Positions 25,435 through 33,780 of a stretch of DNA of 64,000 bases are shown here, one piece after another; within the stretch, counting starts at the first letter, position 1; each line of letters opens with the position of its first letter. The position numbers and the translations under genes were made by a program. Under the pieces are notes generated by a model. That model was not told the origin of the DNA and did no database searches. It saw nothing but the letters and a program-made list of their open reading frames with translations. This DNA is from an uncultured Gammaproteobacteria bacterium. Its GTDB lineage: Bacteria; Pseudomonadota; Gammaproteobacteria; Pseudomonadales; Pseudohongiellaceae. Location of the stretch: contig CAJXUA010000001.1 of the NCBI GenBank assembly GCA_913060695.1, positions 186,001-250,000 of the forward strand, given 5' to 3'.

Positions 25435-26595
25435 ATGATAAGAAATTCCCTGTATACCCTGATGTTAGCGGCTGTGCTGATGGTTTTCAGCCCTGCTAGC
25501 CTCTACGCTCAAGCAATGGAGTCAGCCGAGCCGTTCAAGGTTGGCACATTCGCAATCAACGATGTTCCCACGGTTGGCCTAGTGCTGCGCAATGATACTT
25601 TGATCGTCGACTTGGCCGCCGCTAACCGCGCTATGGAGCTTCTACCCCAGTACAGCCATGTGGCGATACCCGGCGATATGCTTGGGCTCATCGAGCAGTA
25701 TGAGTACGGCTTGAAGTTTCGTATCTACGAGGTCGTGAACTGGCTTGTAGAGAAGAATCTGCTTAGTTCGAACGACCTCCGCAGCTTCGTGCATCCTGTC
25801 GATTCCGTGGACATCATGGCGCCGATTCAGTACCCCAGCAAAATCATGAATGCCGCCGTAAACTTCTACACTCACGCCTGTGAGGGCTGTAACGACGACG
25901 AATTGGCCCGCAGGGTACGTGAGCGCCAAGAGAATCGCGGTGTTCCCTATCTATTCCTGAAACCAACTCGCGGTGCCGTTATCGGTGACGGCGACGACGT
26001 TATCATGCCTTACGGGCGCGACCGAATAGAGTGGGAAGTGGAAATGGCGATTGTATTCGGCCGCACTGGTAAGTACATCTCTGCAGATCGGGCCTATGAC
26101 CACGTCTTCGGCTATATGGTGGCCATGGATATCTCCGACCGCGGTGGCCGTCCACCAGGTGGCTATGGCTCAGGCTCGGATTGGTTCGTTGGCAAGGGCC
26201 ACGATACCTTTGCACCACAGGGTCCTTGGATTGTGCCAAAGGAGTTCTATGGCGACCCCATGCAGCGTCTGCATCAGACCTTGGTAATCGACGGGGTTAC
26301 GGTACAGGAGGCTCACGCCGGAGACATGATCCACAACATCCCAGAGTTGATCGAGTATGCCTCTTCGCTGATCACCGTATTCCCGGGTGATGTTATGCAG
26401 AGTGGTACTTCCGGTGGTACAGGCGACGGTCGCGTAGAGCGCGCGTCTGGCTCAGGCTACCTAGAAGATGGTGAGACCATTCGTGCCAGCATCGAAGGGA
26501 TAGGCACGCTGACTCATACTGTGCGCAGAGAGACGAGTGTTCCAGCCGATCTGTCTGGTTCGCAGCTACCTCCAGTCAGTAGCTACCGCAACTAA
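25435..26595 (+). CDS. Exported fumarylacetoacetate hydrolase (FAH) family protein
   Basis: 386 residues from ATG 25435; an in-frame upstream start at 25411 lacks a ribosome-binding site and lengthens the lead. A Sec signal peptide (ends SLYAQAM) makes this FAH-fold protein periplasmic, unusual for a family that is mostly cytoplasmic. The C-terminal catalytic domain has YLFLKPTRGAVIGDGD, IEWEVEMAIVFGR (metal-binding E-x-E), FGYMVAMDISDRG and GDVMQSGTSGGTG. Substrate unknown: family members cleave C-C bonds in acylpyruvates and homologues. A strong terminator follows the gene, so it forms a single-gene unit. Confidence 0.87.
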   Translation: MIRNSLYTLMLAAVLMVFSPASLYAQAMESAEPFKVGTFAINDVPTVGLVLRNDTLIVDLAAANRAMELLPQYSHVAIPGDMLGLIEQYEYGLKFRIYEVVNWLVEKNLLSSNDLRSFVHPVDSVDIMAPIQYPSKIMNAAVNFYTHACEGCNDDELARRVRERQENRGVPYLFLKPTRGAVIGDGDDVIMPYGRDRIEWEVEMAIVFGRTGKYISADRAYDHVFGYMVAMDISDRGGRPPGGYGSGSDWFVGKGHDTFAPQGPWIVPKEFYGDPMQRLHQTLVIDGVTVQEAHAGDMIHNIPELIEYASSLITVFPGDVMQSGTSGGTGDGRVERASGSGYLEDGETIRASIEGIGTLTHTVRRETSVPADLSGSQLPPVSSYRN

Positions 26596-26603
26596 GAACG
26601 GAA

Positions 26604-26650
26604 AAAGGGGCGGCGTGATCCCAGCTTGGGTCACGCCGCCCCTTTCGTAT
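26604..26650. terminator. Bidirectional Rho-independent terminator
   Basis: Perfect 15-bp arms (AAAGGGGCGGCGTGA / TCACGCCGCCCCTTT), extended by a CCCA/TGGG inner stem, between the convergent FAH-family and DUF5916 genes. T-rich flanks on the plus side (CGTATTTT) and five Ts on the minus side make it work in both directions. Confidence 0.92.
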
Positions 26651-26666
26651 TTTGACTTCCCTAAAA

Positions 26667-29075
26667 CTAAGAGCCGAAGCGATAGCGTAGTTTAATGACT
26701 ATCGTATCTACGACTGGTTCTTGCCAAGCCTCTACGAGCAAGCCGCTATAGTCATCGAACTGCGAACCCGGCACATTCCCGCCTCGTGTATAGACCACAA
26801 ATAGATCCGACAATGGTGCGATCTCCCAGCGATAGCGCGCCTGAAACGTCATGCGGCTGATTACAAAGTCATCTGGGGTCGCGTCTGGTTTAGCCACGAC
26901 CTCCAGAAAGTCGACCTTGTTGGGGTTCACCTCAAGGAAGCGATCTTCGAAGGCCTTGAGTCCTGTCCATTGCATACTAAAGCGCAGTTGCTGCTTCGCT
27001 GAGAGGAAGTAGTCGACGCTAAGTTTTGGCGCCCATTGAGTCGCTTCGAAACTGGTGTACTGCCCATTTCCTTGGTAAACCAATAAGGACTCGCGGTCCG
27101 TATAGCTGACATCGAAGAGCATGGAGAAGTTATCGATCGGGCGATAGGTGAAGCCGCTCGACACAGTCAGTATTTTGCTACCCAAGTCTTCCTGCCCCGC
27201 GTTAATCCCAGCCTCAAACGAGAGCTTCTTACTAGGGTCATCACTCCAGCTGAAATTCGCACCAAAGCGCTCGGGGATACGGAAAGTACCACTACCACGG
27301 CCTAGGCGATCGTCGATGCGTGGATTGAAGTAACGCACACTGGCGTTGAAAGAGCTGTTGTCTAAGTAGGTGTATTTGCGATTCAGGAAGCCGCCGACAC
27401 GTGTAGGCTGCAGGTCGGTGTTCCATTGATTGAAGATCTGCACACTGGTGCTTAGCGCGCGCAGGCCCGGTACGTCGGAGCGGTCGATTGAGAAATCGTA
27501 GTCCGCCTGCACATAGTCGTTGCGGCTGACGAAACCGAGATCATTGATGTCTAGAGTATCGTCTAGATAAGAAAGTGACAGCGAGTGCTGGCGTCCACGC
27601 TCTGGCTGGTAGGTGATATCACCGAAGCCACCCGCGCCGGTGATGCCATCGACATCGCTGTGTACGAGCTGTGCGTCCACCAGCCAATGTGAATCGGCAG
27701 AAAAGTAATGCATGTCTATACCGTTCACAACCGCCTCGATGTCAGAATGAGAGACATCTGTCCCCATCCAGCCGATGGATCGACGTCCGCCGTTGGAGGT
27801 GTCCTCATACAGAAGCCTGCCAACGCTATAGTCCCTGCCTTCGCTCGCAATATCGACTCGATTGCCATTGGCGTCTTTGCCGCGTAGCTCCATGTCGTCT
27901 TCTGAAGCGAACAGGGTGCCATAGCGCCAGTTACCGTTCTGACCGGTGAGCTTAACGGCCCCGAGTAGGTCGCTAGGCTGGCTGAGATCCGTGGCTGCCA
28001 CGCTAACACCAGTGGGTACACTGAAGCGCGGTGACCCGCCTATGCGTCGAGTATTAAGAAGGGTTGTAGGACCACTCGGGCCACTACTGCCACGTGCGCG
28101 CGGAGAAGTAATAAACACGTCTTGCCCCTCTAAGAAGAAGGAGCGTTTCTCGGAGAAGAAGGTCTCGAAGGCAGTTAGATTGACGACGACGTCATCGGAC
28201 TCCACATTGCCGAAATCGGGATTCAAGCTTGCAGACACTTGCGTGTTGGAAGACGGGCGCCAGAAGACTTCCGCCCCGGCACGCATCTCCGATTCATCGC
28301 GCACGCTGTCGTGTGTAGTCGAAACATAGGGGTAGTAGGTGATCTGACGACGCGGCTCGATGTCTCTGAGTTCATAAAGGTCGAATGCCGATAGGAACTG
28401 AGAGCCGGTACCGGGCAGTGCAGGGGAGGACCATGTCTCTCCGGTTGCGCCAATCTGGCGTTCGGCATAGATGCCGATTCGACGAGACTCCCCCGTAACT
28501 TGCGGCAGGGCCATCATGGACCATGGAATAAACATCTCGGCGACCCAGCCGTCTTCGACGATCGATGCCTTGCCATCCCACGCGCCGTCCCATTGTGTAT
28601 TGTATTGGCGCTCGGGCAGGATGGTGATGTCGTTCATGGAGCCGCCGACATTCACGCGCATCCCATAGCCGTATAGGCCTTCACCCGAGGGGTCGATCAT
28701 CAACACGAAGCCATCGCGCACAATCTGCGTATCTCGCGAGGTCATTCGCGCAACAATCGAGCCGTCGGGCTGGTAGTTCATCACGCCAACATAAATGCCG
28801 CGCTCGGTATAGAACAGCTTGATATGAGTCTCGTAACTAGCTTGGGCCAGGGTGTCTGGAGTGATGACGCGCATTCCATCAAAATAAGGCACTTGCCGCC
28901 ATATAGACTCATCGAGTTTGCCATCGAGCACGAAATCGATGCCGTTCTCATCGGCTTGCGTCAATTGCGGAACTGAGTCTTGAGCCCAAAGAGGTGAGCT
29001 AATAGTTAGGCTTGTTGATACAACGAAACAAAGTTTGCGAATGCCAACGAGAAGGCGGGAGATATAGAGGCGCAT
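26667..29075 (-). CDS. Exported DUF5916 protein (CBM9-like domain plus outer-membrane barrel)
   Basis: 802 residues from ATG 29075. After a long signal region (ends SPLWAQD), residues 45-235 resemble a carbohydrate-binding family 9 domain: DGKLDESIWRQVPY, FVLMIDPSGEGLYG and DGWVAEMFIPWSMMALP. The remainder is DUF5916: a beta-barrel-like region with alternating aromatic and polar residues and FFSEKRSFFLEGQDVF, ending in IVIKLRYRFGS, a typical outer-membrane C-terminus with an aromatic residue three from the end. Probably an outer-membrane porin or binding protein for an exported substrate; no substrate is known for the family. Confidence 0.88.
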   Translation of the reverse strand: MRLYISRLLVGIRKLCFVVSTSLTISSPLWAQDSVPQLTQADENGIDFVLDGKLDESIWRQVPYFDGMRVITPDTLAQASYETHIKLFYTERGIYVGVMNYQPDGSIVARMTSRDTQIVRDGFVLMIDPSGEGLYGYGMRVNVGGSMNDITILPERQYNTQWDGAWDGKASIVEDGWVAEMFIPWSMMALPQVTGESRRIGIYAERQIGATGETWSSPALPGTGSQFLSAFDLYELRDIEPRRQITYYPYVSTTHDSVRDESEMRAGAEVFWRPSSNTQVSASLNPDFGNVESDDVVVNLTAFETFFSEKRSFFLEGQDVFITSPRARGSSGPSGPTTLLNTRRIGGSPRFSVPTGVSVAATDLSQPSDLLGAVKLTGQNGNWRYGTLFASEDDMELRGKDANGNRVDIASEGRDYSVGRLLYEDTSNGGRRSIGWMGTDVSHSDIEAVVNGIDMHYFSADSHWLVDAQLVHSDVDGITGAGGFGDITYQPERGRQHSLSLSYLDDTLDINDLGFVSRNDYVQADYDFSIDRSDVPGLRALSTSVQIFNQWNTDLQPTRVGGFLNRKYTYLDNSSFNASVRYFNPRIDDRLGRGSGTFRIPERFGANFSWSDDPSKKLSFEAGINAGQEDLGSKILTVSSGFTYRPIDNFSMLFDVSYTDRESLLVYQGNGQYTSFEATQWAPKLSVDYFLSAKQQLRFSMQWTGLKAFEDRFLEVNPNKVDFLEVVAKPDATPDDFVISRMTFQARYRWEIAPLSDLFVVYTRGGNVPGSQFDDYSGLLVEAWQEPVVDTIVIKLRYRFGS

Positions 29076-29104
29076 TTAGAATTACTCACTAGGTATGCTT
29101 TACT

Positions 29105-29137
29105 GGCACCGTTCGCGTGACGAACGAAGTCGGTGCC
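29105..29137 (-). promoter_or_regulatory. Hairpin in the leader of the DUF5916 gene
   Basis: GGCACCG / CGGTGCC arms enclose a second small inverted repeat (TTCG / CGAA), 30 bases upstream of the DUF5916 start. Could be an operator or leader structure; no motif recognised. Confidence 0.35.
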
Positions 29138-29235
29138 GACGACAAAAGGGGCGCAATATACGCTAATACGTGAGTAATTTCCGGAAGCGAGACAATTAAT
29201 TGCAATTCGAAGTGATGCGTTAATCTTCGTTGAGG

Positions 29236-29275
29236 GAAAATAAAAATGGCGCATGGTCTTTCGCCGTGCGCCATT
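29236..29275 (-). terminator. Rho-independent terminator of the adhesin gene
   Basis: On the minus strand a 9-bp stem (AATGGCGCA / TGCGCCATT, 13-base loop) is followed by TTTATTTTCC, a canonical terminator located 18 bases after the adhesin stop codon. Confidence 0.85.
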
Positions 29276-29292
29276 GTATTGGACAAGTAAAC

Positions 29293-32200
29293 TTAGGCTA
29301 TCCACATCTGAGAGTCGGTTGCACCAACATCTAGAGGGAAGCTGCTGCCCACTAACTGTATCGGCACATGTTGATTGATGACAGTGCCGTTCCACTGCTC
29401 CAGTGGCCCTTCGTTGATGCCGATGCCACCGAAACCCTCAACCGACGCGTCGACGTTGACGGATAAGATATCCACCTCATCCCGCAGGCTAAGATCGATA
29501 AAGGCATTGGTCTGGAACTGGGCGTCGGGCTTCATCTGGAAGTAGTAGTCGATCTTGCCGTCGCCATTAGCGTCCTTCGCGGAGGCGTTGCTGATGTTGA
29601 TCTCATCACCGAAGACGAAGTCAATGCGGCTGTCATCCTCGAACACTACAGTTCCATTCAAACGGCCCGGCTGTAAGAAGTTGTCTTGTCGATAACTACT
29701 GGCGAGAACGAGATCAATGTCCAGAAGCTCGGCTCCAGCGCCTACGTGGAGTGGCCCTATGTCCACAGCATCCAATTGCTGATGTACCGGGTTCGGCTGG
29801 TTACGCATAGAGGCAACGATGCCGTCGAGGTCGAATCTGATGCTGGCAAATTCGCGAGAGGTCGAGCCTGCTACCTGATTGTTCCAAGAGTCGACGTAGG
29901 TTGATCGATTCTCGACCTGATGAGAGTTTAGTATCCACGAGAACAGCTCATTGCCCCAGGAGTCGTTCTTGCTGCCAGTGTATTCGCTCTGCGTGTAAGC
30001 CCCCTCTAATAGATGCAGCGCGTTGCCGTCGTAACGAACTAGGCTAAGGCCATCGGCTCCGAATGCGCCGCCTAGGTCGATCCCCACGGGCGCGCCAATC
30101 TTGAGCCCGCCGTTGATATCGGGCATGTGCACGACTCGAGAAGTGCCTGCGGTGTAGTGAATATGCAGATAACCCCAGAAGAACAGCGCGAAGTCCATGT
30201 CGAGGTCGAACTCGGTCAGGGCCTGCTCGAAGCTAATATTCGGAGTGGTGGCATTGAAGCCATTATTAGGCAGGAAGTTGCTCGCCTGAGTCTGTATGGA
30301 CAGGACATCGGTGGTCTTGTTGAGGGTTGAGGTGACATTGGTGTCGTAGTTCAGCACGGCGTCGACCTCGCCACCACTGATGCCGAAGCGGCTCTGCATG
30401 CCCAGATCCAGCTCGACCTCGGTGCGCACGACTGTAGAGAAGTGAGTGGTCGCTCCGGTTCCAGCCACCCGAATATCGATGGGGCCTATGACCGATGTGC
30501 CAAATTCTGCGGCTTCGTCTAGCGACCCACCTGTATTGACTACGGCGTTGTAACTGAAGGCGTCGCCGTTAGCCCAGATGCTCTGATTCTCCGCGTTGAA
30601 GGTGTAGCGATTAGAGGCCGAAGACCCGGTGGCCTCTATATGCACGCTGCTAGCGCTAGCCGCCTCGTCGCCATTGGAGGGCTCCTTAGAGACCGCCGTC
30701 GCGGTTACTTCGAAGTCGCTGTTGGTGCCTGTGGGCAGGGTGAAATGGAAGTCCGCTGTCACATCGCCGCTGGCCTGAGGGGGCGACCATTGTACCGTGT
30801 CGACATAGGGTGTCAGGTCGATGGGGCTGCCATCGGGCGCCGTTGCGGTCAGCTCGATGCGATCGATGAACTCGGAGCCATCGAGATCGGTCTGATGCGC
30901 GGTAACCCGCACGGTGAATTGGCTCGCAGTGCCGCCCGCTATAACCTGGTGTGAAATGCTGGGCGCGTCGGCCCTTGCGGCCACATTGACAGTCGCAGTC
31001 TGGGTAACTACCCCACCTCGCCCATCGCTCACGGTGTAGTTAAAGCTATCTTCGCCGCTGAAATCGGGATCGGGTGTATAGACCAGCAGGTCGTTGGCTA
31101 CGTCGTCCGCGTCGTCGCCATCGACAATGACTACATTGCCGTGAGTCGGGTCATCCACCGCGCTAATTCGCAGTATATCGCTCGCGTCTACGTCGCTGTC
31201 GTTGGCTAGGGCGTCGATGGTGACGTAGCCGTCCTCGATAGCGTCGGCCTGGTCGGCGATAAGCACCGGCAGGTCGTTAGTACCGGTGACCGTTACCTCG
31301 ATGGTATTACTTGCCGAGGCGCCGTGGCGGTCGGTCGCGGTCACGCCGATAGTGACGGTAGTCGTCTCATTCACGGCGAGGTACTGGAAATCGCTTCCGC
31401 CCTGCACTACGAGGGAGGTGTCTTCGATGCTGGCCACCCCTTCTTCGGGGTCCGTGGTGATGGTGTACTCAAGGCTTGTGCCGTCATTGTCGCTGTCGAT
31501 ATCACTCCCGAGTGCTGAAAGGTCCACAGTGACGCTAGGGCCATCCTCGACGATACTGGATTGCGCGCCTTCCATCAGGGGGGCATCATTCTGGCCGTTG
31601 ATGGTGATCGTCATCAAAGCGTTGTCAGTGTCACCGGTCGCATCGACTACTCGGTAGTTGAAGCTAACGGTAGTGGTCTGATTCAGCGCGAGCTCCTCGA
31701 ATTCGTCGCCTGTAGCAAAATCGAAGCTGCCGTTTGAGTTCAGTGTTAGTGTCCCTCGCTGCACCGTGGGGCCGCTTAAATCGACTTGGCGTACTAAATC
31801 GGGCACCGTGTCATTGAGCAACACACTGCCGCTGATTGCGGTGTTCTCGTTCAATAATGCGATATCGTCAGTAGCGATCACACTATCGTCGCTGGGCGTT
31901 AGTTCGAGGCCATCGACAAACAGGCGCACGTGTTCAAATTCCTGGGCCTCGACTCCGACGCTTTGAAACGCGAAAGCCTTCTTACTACCGCTCGCGAGAT
32001 GAGTTATGAAACCATCAAGATCTGTTTGAATATTTGGATTTAGCTGCATCCATTGAGCTCGTGTGAAATACAACTCCAGTGTATCTTCGTCCTTGTCGCC
32101 ATCGTAGGCATTCTCACCGTTCTCATTGCCAGAGTAGAAAAATGCGACCGTATCATCTCCAGCGCCGGTACTGACTTTGTCTACATCGCCCCCTAGATCG

Positions 32201-32313
32201 CTAATATAGTCATTACCCTTGCCTGATTTTACGCTTGCAGAGGAGGGGTCAAGAATATACAACTGATCATCGGATGCCCCCTTGTCGCCGGTTATTTTTA
32301 CTTTTTTTGGCAT
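29293..32313 (-). CDS. Large VCBS/cadherin-like repeat adhesin, probable type I secretion substrate
   Basis: 1006 residues from ATG 32313, preceded by AAGGA at seven bases. There is no Sec signal. The N-terminus has glycine/aspartate-rich calcium-binding features (SGKGNDYISDLGG, STGAGDDTVAFF). Residues about 150-470 hold three or four VCBS/cadherin-like repeats marked by NGQNDAP, TGTNDLPVL and DGRGGVVTQTATVNV. The C-terminal half is a beta-rich region with no recognised family and lacks a visible RTX nonapeptide array at the very end. Probably a surface or secreted adhesin. No T1SS ABC or membrane-fusion gene is in the window. Rho-independent terminator after the stop. Confidence 0.82.
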   Translation of the reverse strand: MPKKVKITGDKGASDDQLYILDPSSASVKSGKGNDYISDLGGDVDKVSTGAGDDTVAFFYSGNENGENAYDGDKDEDTLELYFTRAQWMQLNPNIQTDLDGFITHLASGSKKAFAFQSVGVEAQEFEHVRLFVDGLELTPSDDSVIATDDIALLNENTAISGSVLLNDTVPDLVRQVDLSGPTVQRGTLTLNSNGSFDFATGDEFEELALNQTTTVSFNYRVVDATGDTDNALMTITINGQNDAPLMEGAQSSIVEDGPSVTVDLSALGSDIDSDNDGTSLEYTITTDPEEGVASIEDTSLVVQGGSDFQYLAVNETTTVTIGVTATDRHGASASNTIEVTVTGTNDLPVLIADQADAIEDGYVTIDALANDSDVDASDILRISAVDDPTHGNVVIVDGDDADDVANDLLVYTPDPDFSGEDSFNYTVSDGRGGVVTQTATVNVAARADAPSISHQVIAGGTASQFTVRVTAHQTDLDGSEFIDRIELTATAPDGSPIDLTPYVDTVQWSPPQASGDVTADFHFTLPTGTNSDFEVTATAVSKEPSNGDEAASASSVHIEATGSSASNRYTFNAENQSIWANGDAFSYNAVVNTGGSLDEAAEFGTSVIGPIDIRVAGTGATTHFSTVVRTEVELDLGMQSRFGISGGEVDAVLNYDTNVTSTLNKTTDVLSIQTQASNFLPNNGFNATTPNISFEQALTEFDLDMDFALFFWGYLHIHYTAGTSRVVHMPDINGGLKIGAPVGIDLGGAFGADGLSLVRYDGNALHLLEGAYTQSEYTGSKNDSWGNELFSWILNSHQVENRSTYVDSWNNQVAGSTSREFASIRFDLDGIVASMRNQPNPVHQQLDAVDIGPLHVGAGAELLDIDLVLASSYRQDNFLQPGRLNGTVVFEDDSRIDFVFGDEINISNASAKDANGDGKIDYYFQMKPDAQFQTNAFIDLSLRDEVDILSVNVDASVEGFGGIGINEGPLEQWNGTVINQHVPIQLVGSSFPLDVGATDSQMWIA

Positions 32314-32739
32314 AACAAAATCCTTATGGCTTGTATTGGAATGAGCGCGGAAAGCCGCAAAAAACCTAACAATAGTTAAAGGTAGCAGCATAGTAGTGTG
32401 TGATCAAACCTAGAGGAGGAAGAAGTGGTCGATTAACGAAAAAGGCCGTAATTTCTCGTATATTTGTTTGTTAATTGTTCAATATGCTCAATAAACAAAC
32501 AGTCACTTCTTTGAGGCGATAAGCCATACGATATTTGAGCTATAGCTTTGTATAGAGCATTCGAAACTTTGAGAAACGAATATGTGTGTAAGAAAAGTCG
32601 GCGCAGCAGGCGCTGTGGAGCGAAAAATCCCCGTAATTGAAACAAGAAACTTTTGTTCAAGTAGGCGCCACGTTCCTGTCCTAAGCTAGGTCGTTCATAG
32701 TAGGGAGGGGGTATTGCTAGGTTTTGCGCCCAAATACAA
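32314..32739. other. Intergenic region upstream of the adhesin gene
   Basis: About 425 bases with AT-rich stretches. A 75-codon minus-strand frame (32433-32660) has no ribosome-binding site or recognisable product. No motif found that I can name. Confidence 0.4.
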
Positions 32740-33279
32740 TCACACAGTCACAAGCAAGACACCGAGTGAGTAAATCGCAAACAGTAGCGACCATAGTTTG
32801 AAGTGAGCAGGAATGCTGATCACCAACACCATGAGCAACATACCAATAGCAGGGACCGCTATAGAGGGAAGCACTTCGTTGTTATACATCACGATGTTGA
32901 CATAGGGGCCTACTAGGAAATACAGCAACATCGATAGTGCGGAAAGGCGCCCCAATTGCTGGCTCTCCTTGAGCATGTCCACCGTACCGTCTTCGGGCAC
33001 TGTCAACGACATCTCCGCCGCGCCGTAGATGCAAGAGGAGCCGAACACTAGAATGATGAAATCTAGAAAGGACCATTCCTCGATCGACCGCAGGCCCCAC
33101 CCCACCCACCAAAGCTGCAAGATATAGAGCATGATACTGCCCGACCAAATCGCAGAGGACCAATGAAAAACGAGCCGATCGTGGGCGCGAGTAAGCATCG
33201 CCGCATTGTGCAGCAGGCGCGTTATAGCTAGGCCTAGAATGATCGAGACGGCAATGAAGATGTATTCGTGTTGAGTCAT
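32740..33279 (-). CDS. Membrane protein of unknown function
   Basis: 179 residues, five or six transmembrane helices, starting MTQHEYIFIAVSIILGLAI with a conserved-looking HAMLT/RLLHN helical start. The first residues resemble a family of small integral proteins common in marine bacteria with no assigned role. One base separates the preceding DUF4345 stop from this start, so the two form an operon. Nothing indicates a substrate. Confidence 0.7.
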   Translation of the reverse strand: MTQHEYIFIAVSIILGLAITRLLHNAAMLTRAHDRLVFHWSSAIWSGSIMLYILQLWWVGWGLRSIEEWSFLDFIILVFGSSCIYGAAEMSLTVPEDGTVDMLKESQQLGRLSALSMLLYFLVGPYVNIVMYNNEVLPSIAVPAIGMLLMVLVISIPAHFKLWSLLFAIYSLGVLLVTV

Positions 33280-33280
33280 A

Positions 33281-33667
33281 TTATTTTTTTAGTAGTGCCG
33301 TTAGTGCGACTAGGGTTGTGACGAGTTCATATCCGAATGCGCCATAGCTATAAACACTAACAGGATCGGGTGCTGCAAGTAAGGAAATAAGGCGCGCGAG
33401 TGTTAGGGCGCCAATGGCTAGAACGAGCAGCATCAGGCCTGAGCGGTAGAACTCTGGTTTGAACATGGCCAGAGCACAGAACAGACCGATCCCCGTTTGC
33501 AGCCCGCCATACATCGCGCCCACCTCAGCGTAGGCATCCCCATTGCTCAATTGGATGCCAGCAAAGCTAGCGGGAATCCCAGGTGAAAGGAGGCTAAGGA
33601 GTCCATAGCTAATAAACGCCAACGCTGAGATACCCAGAACGGCTTTGCCTAGCATCATCGTGATCAT
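33281..33667 (-). CDS. DUF4345 membrane protein
   Basis: 128 residues with four transmembrane helices (about 5-25, 45-65, 75-95, 105-125), the DUF4345 layout, with conserved GAMYGGLQTGIGLFCALA and LVLAIGALTLARLISL. Function of the family is not known; it is often found with other small membrane proteins, as here. It is upstream of the 32740 gene in a tight two-gene unit. ATG 33667 is the likely start. Confidence 0.78.
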   Translation of the reverse strand: MITMMLGKAVLGISALAFISYGLLSLLSPGIPASFAGIQLSNGDAYAEVGAMYGGLQTGIGLFCALAMFKPEFYRSGLMLLVLAIGALTLARLISLLAAPDPVSVYSYGAFGYELVTTLVALTALLKK

Positions 33668-33780
33668 CCATTAATAACTAAGTGAACCTATATCTTCAAA
33701 CAGTTAAACGTACAATGCGTTGGAATAGATCAAGGCATCATCACCATTAGGCTTTATATGTTGGGGCCCGAAAGACCCCG

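Noticed and set aside
29105-29137. Treating the leader hairpin as a riboswitch
   Set aside because: It has no conserved riboswitch core that I can recognise.
32433-32660. 75-codon minus-strand frame in the adhesin upstream region
   Set aside because: No ribosome-binding site, no family resemblance; composition is that of AT-rich non-coding DNA.
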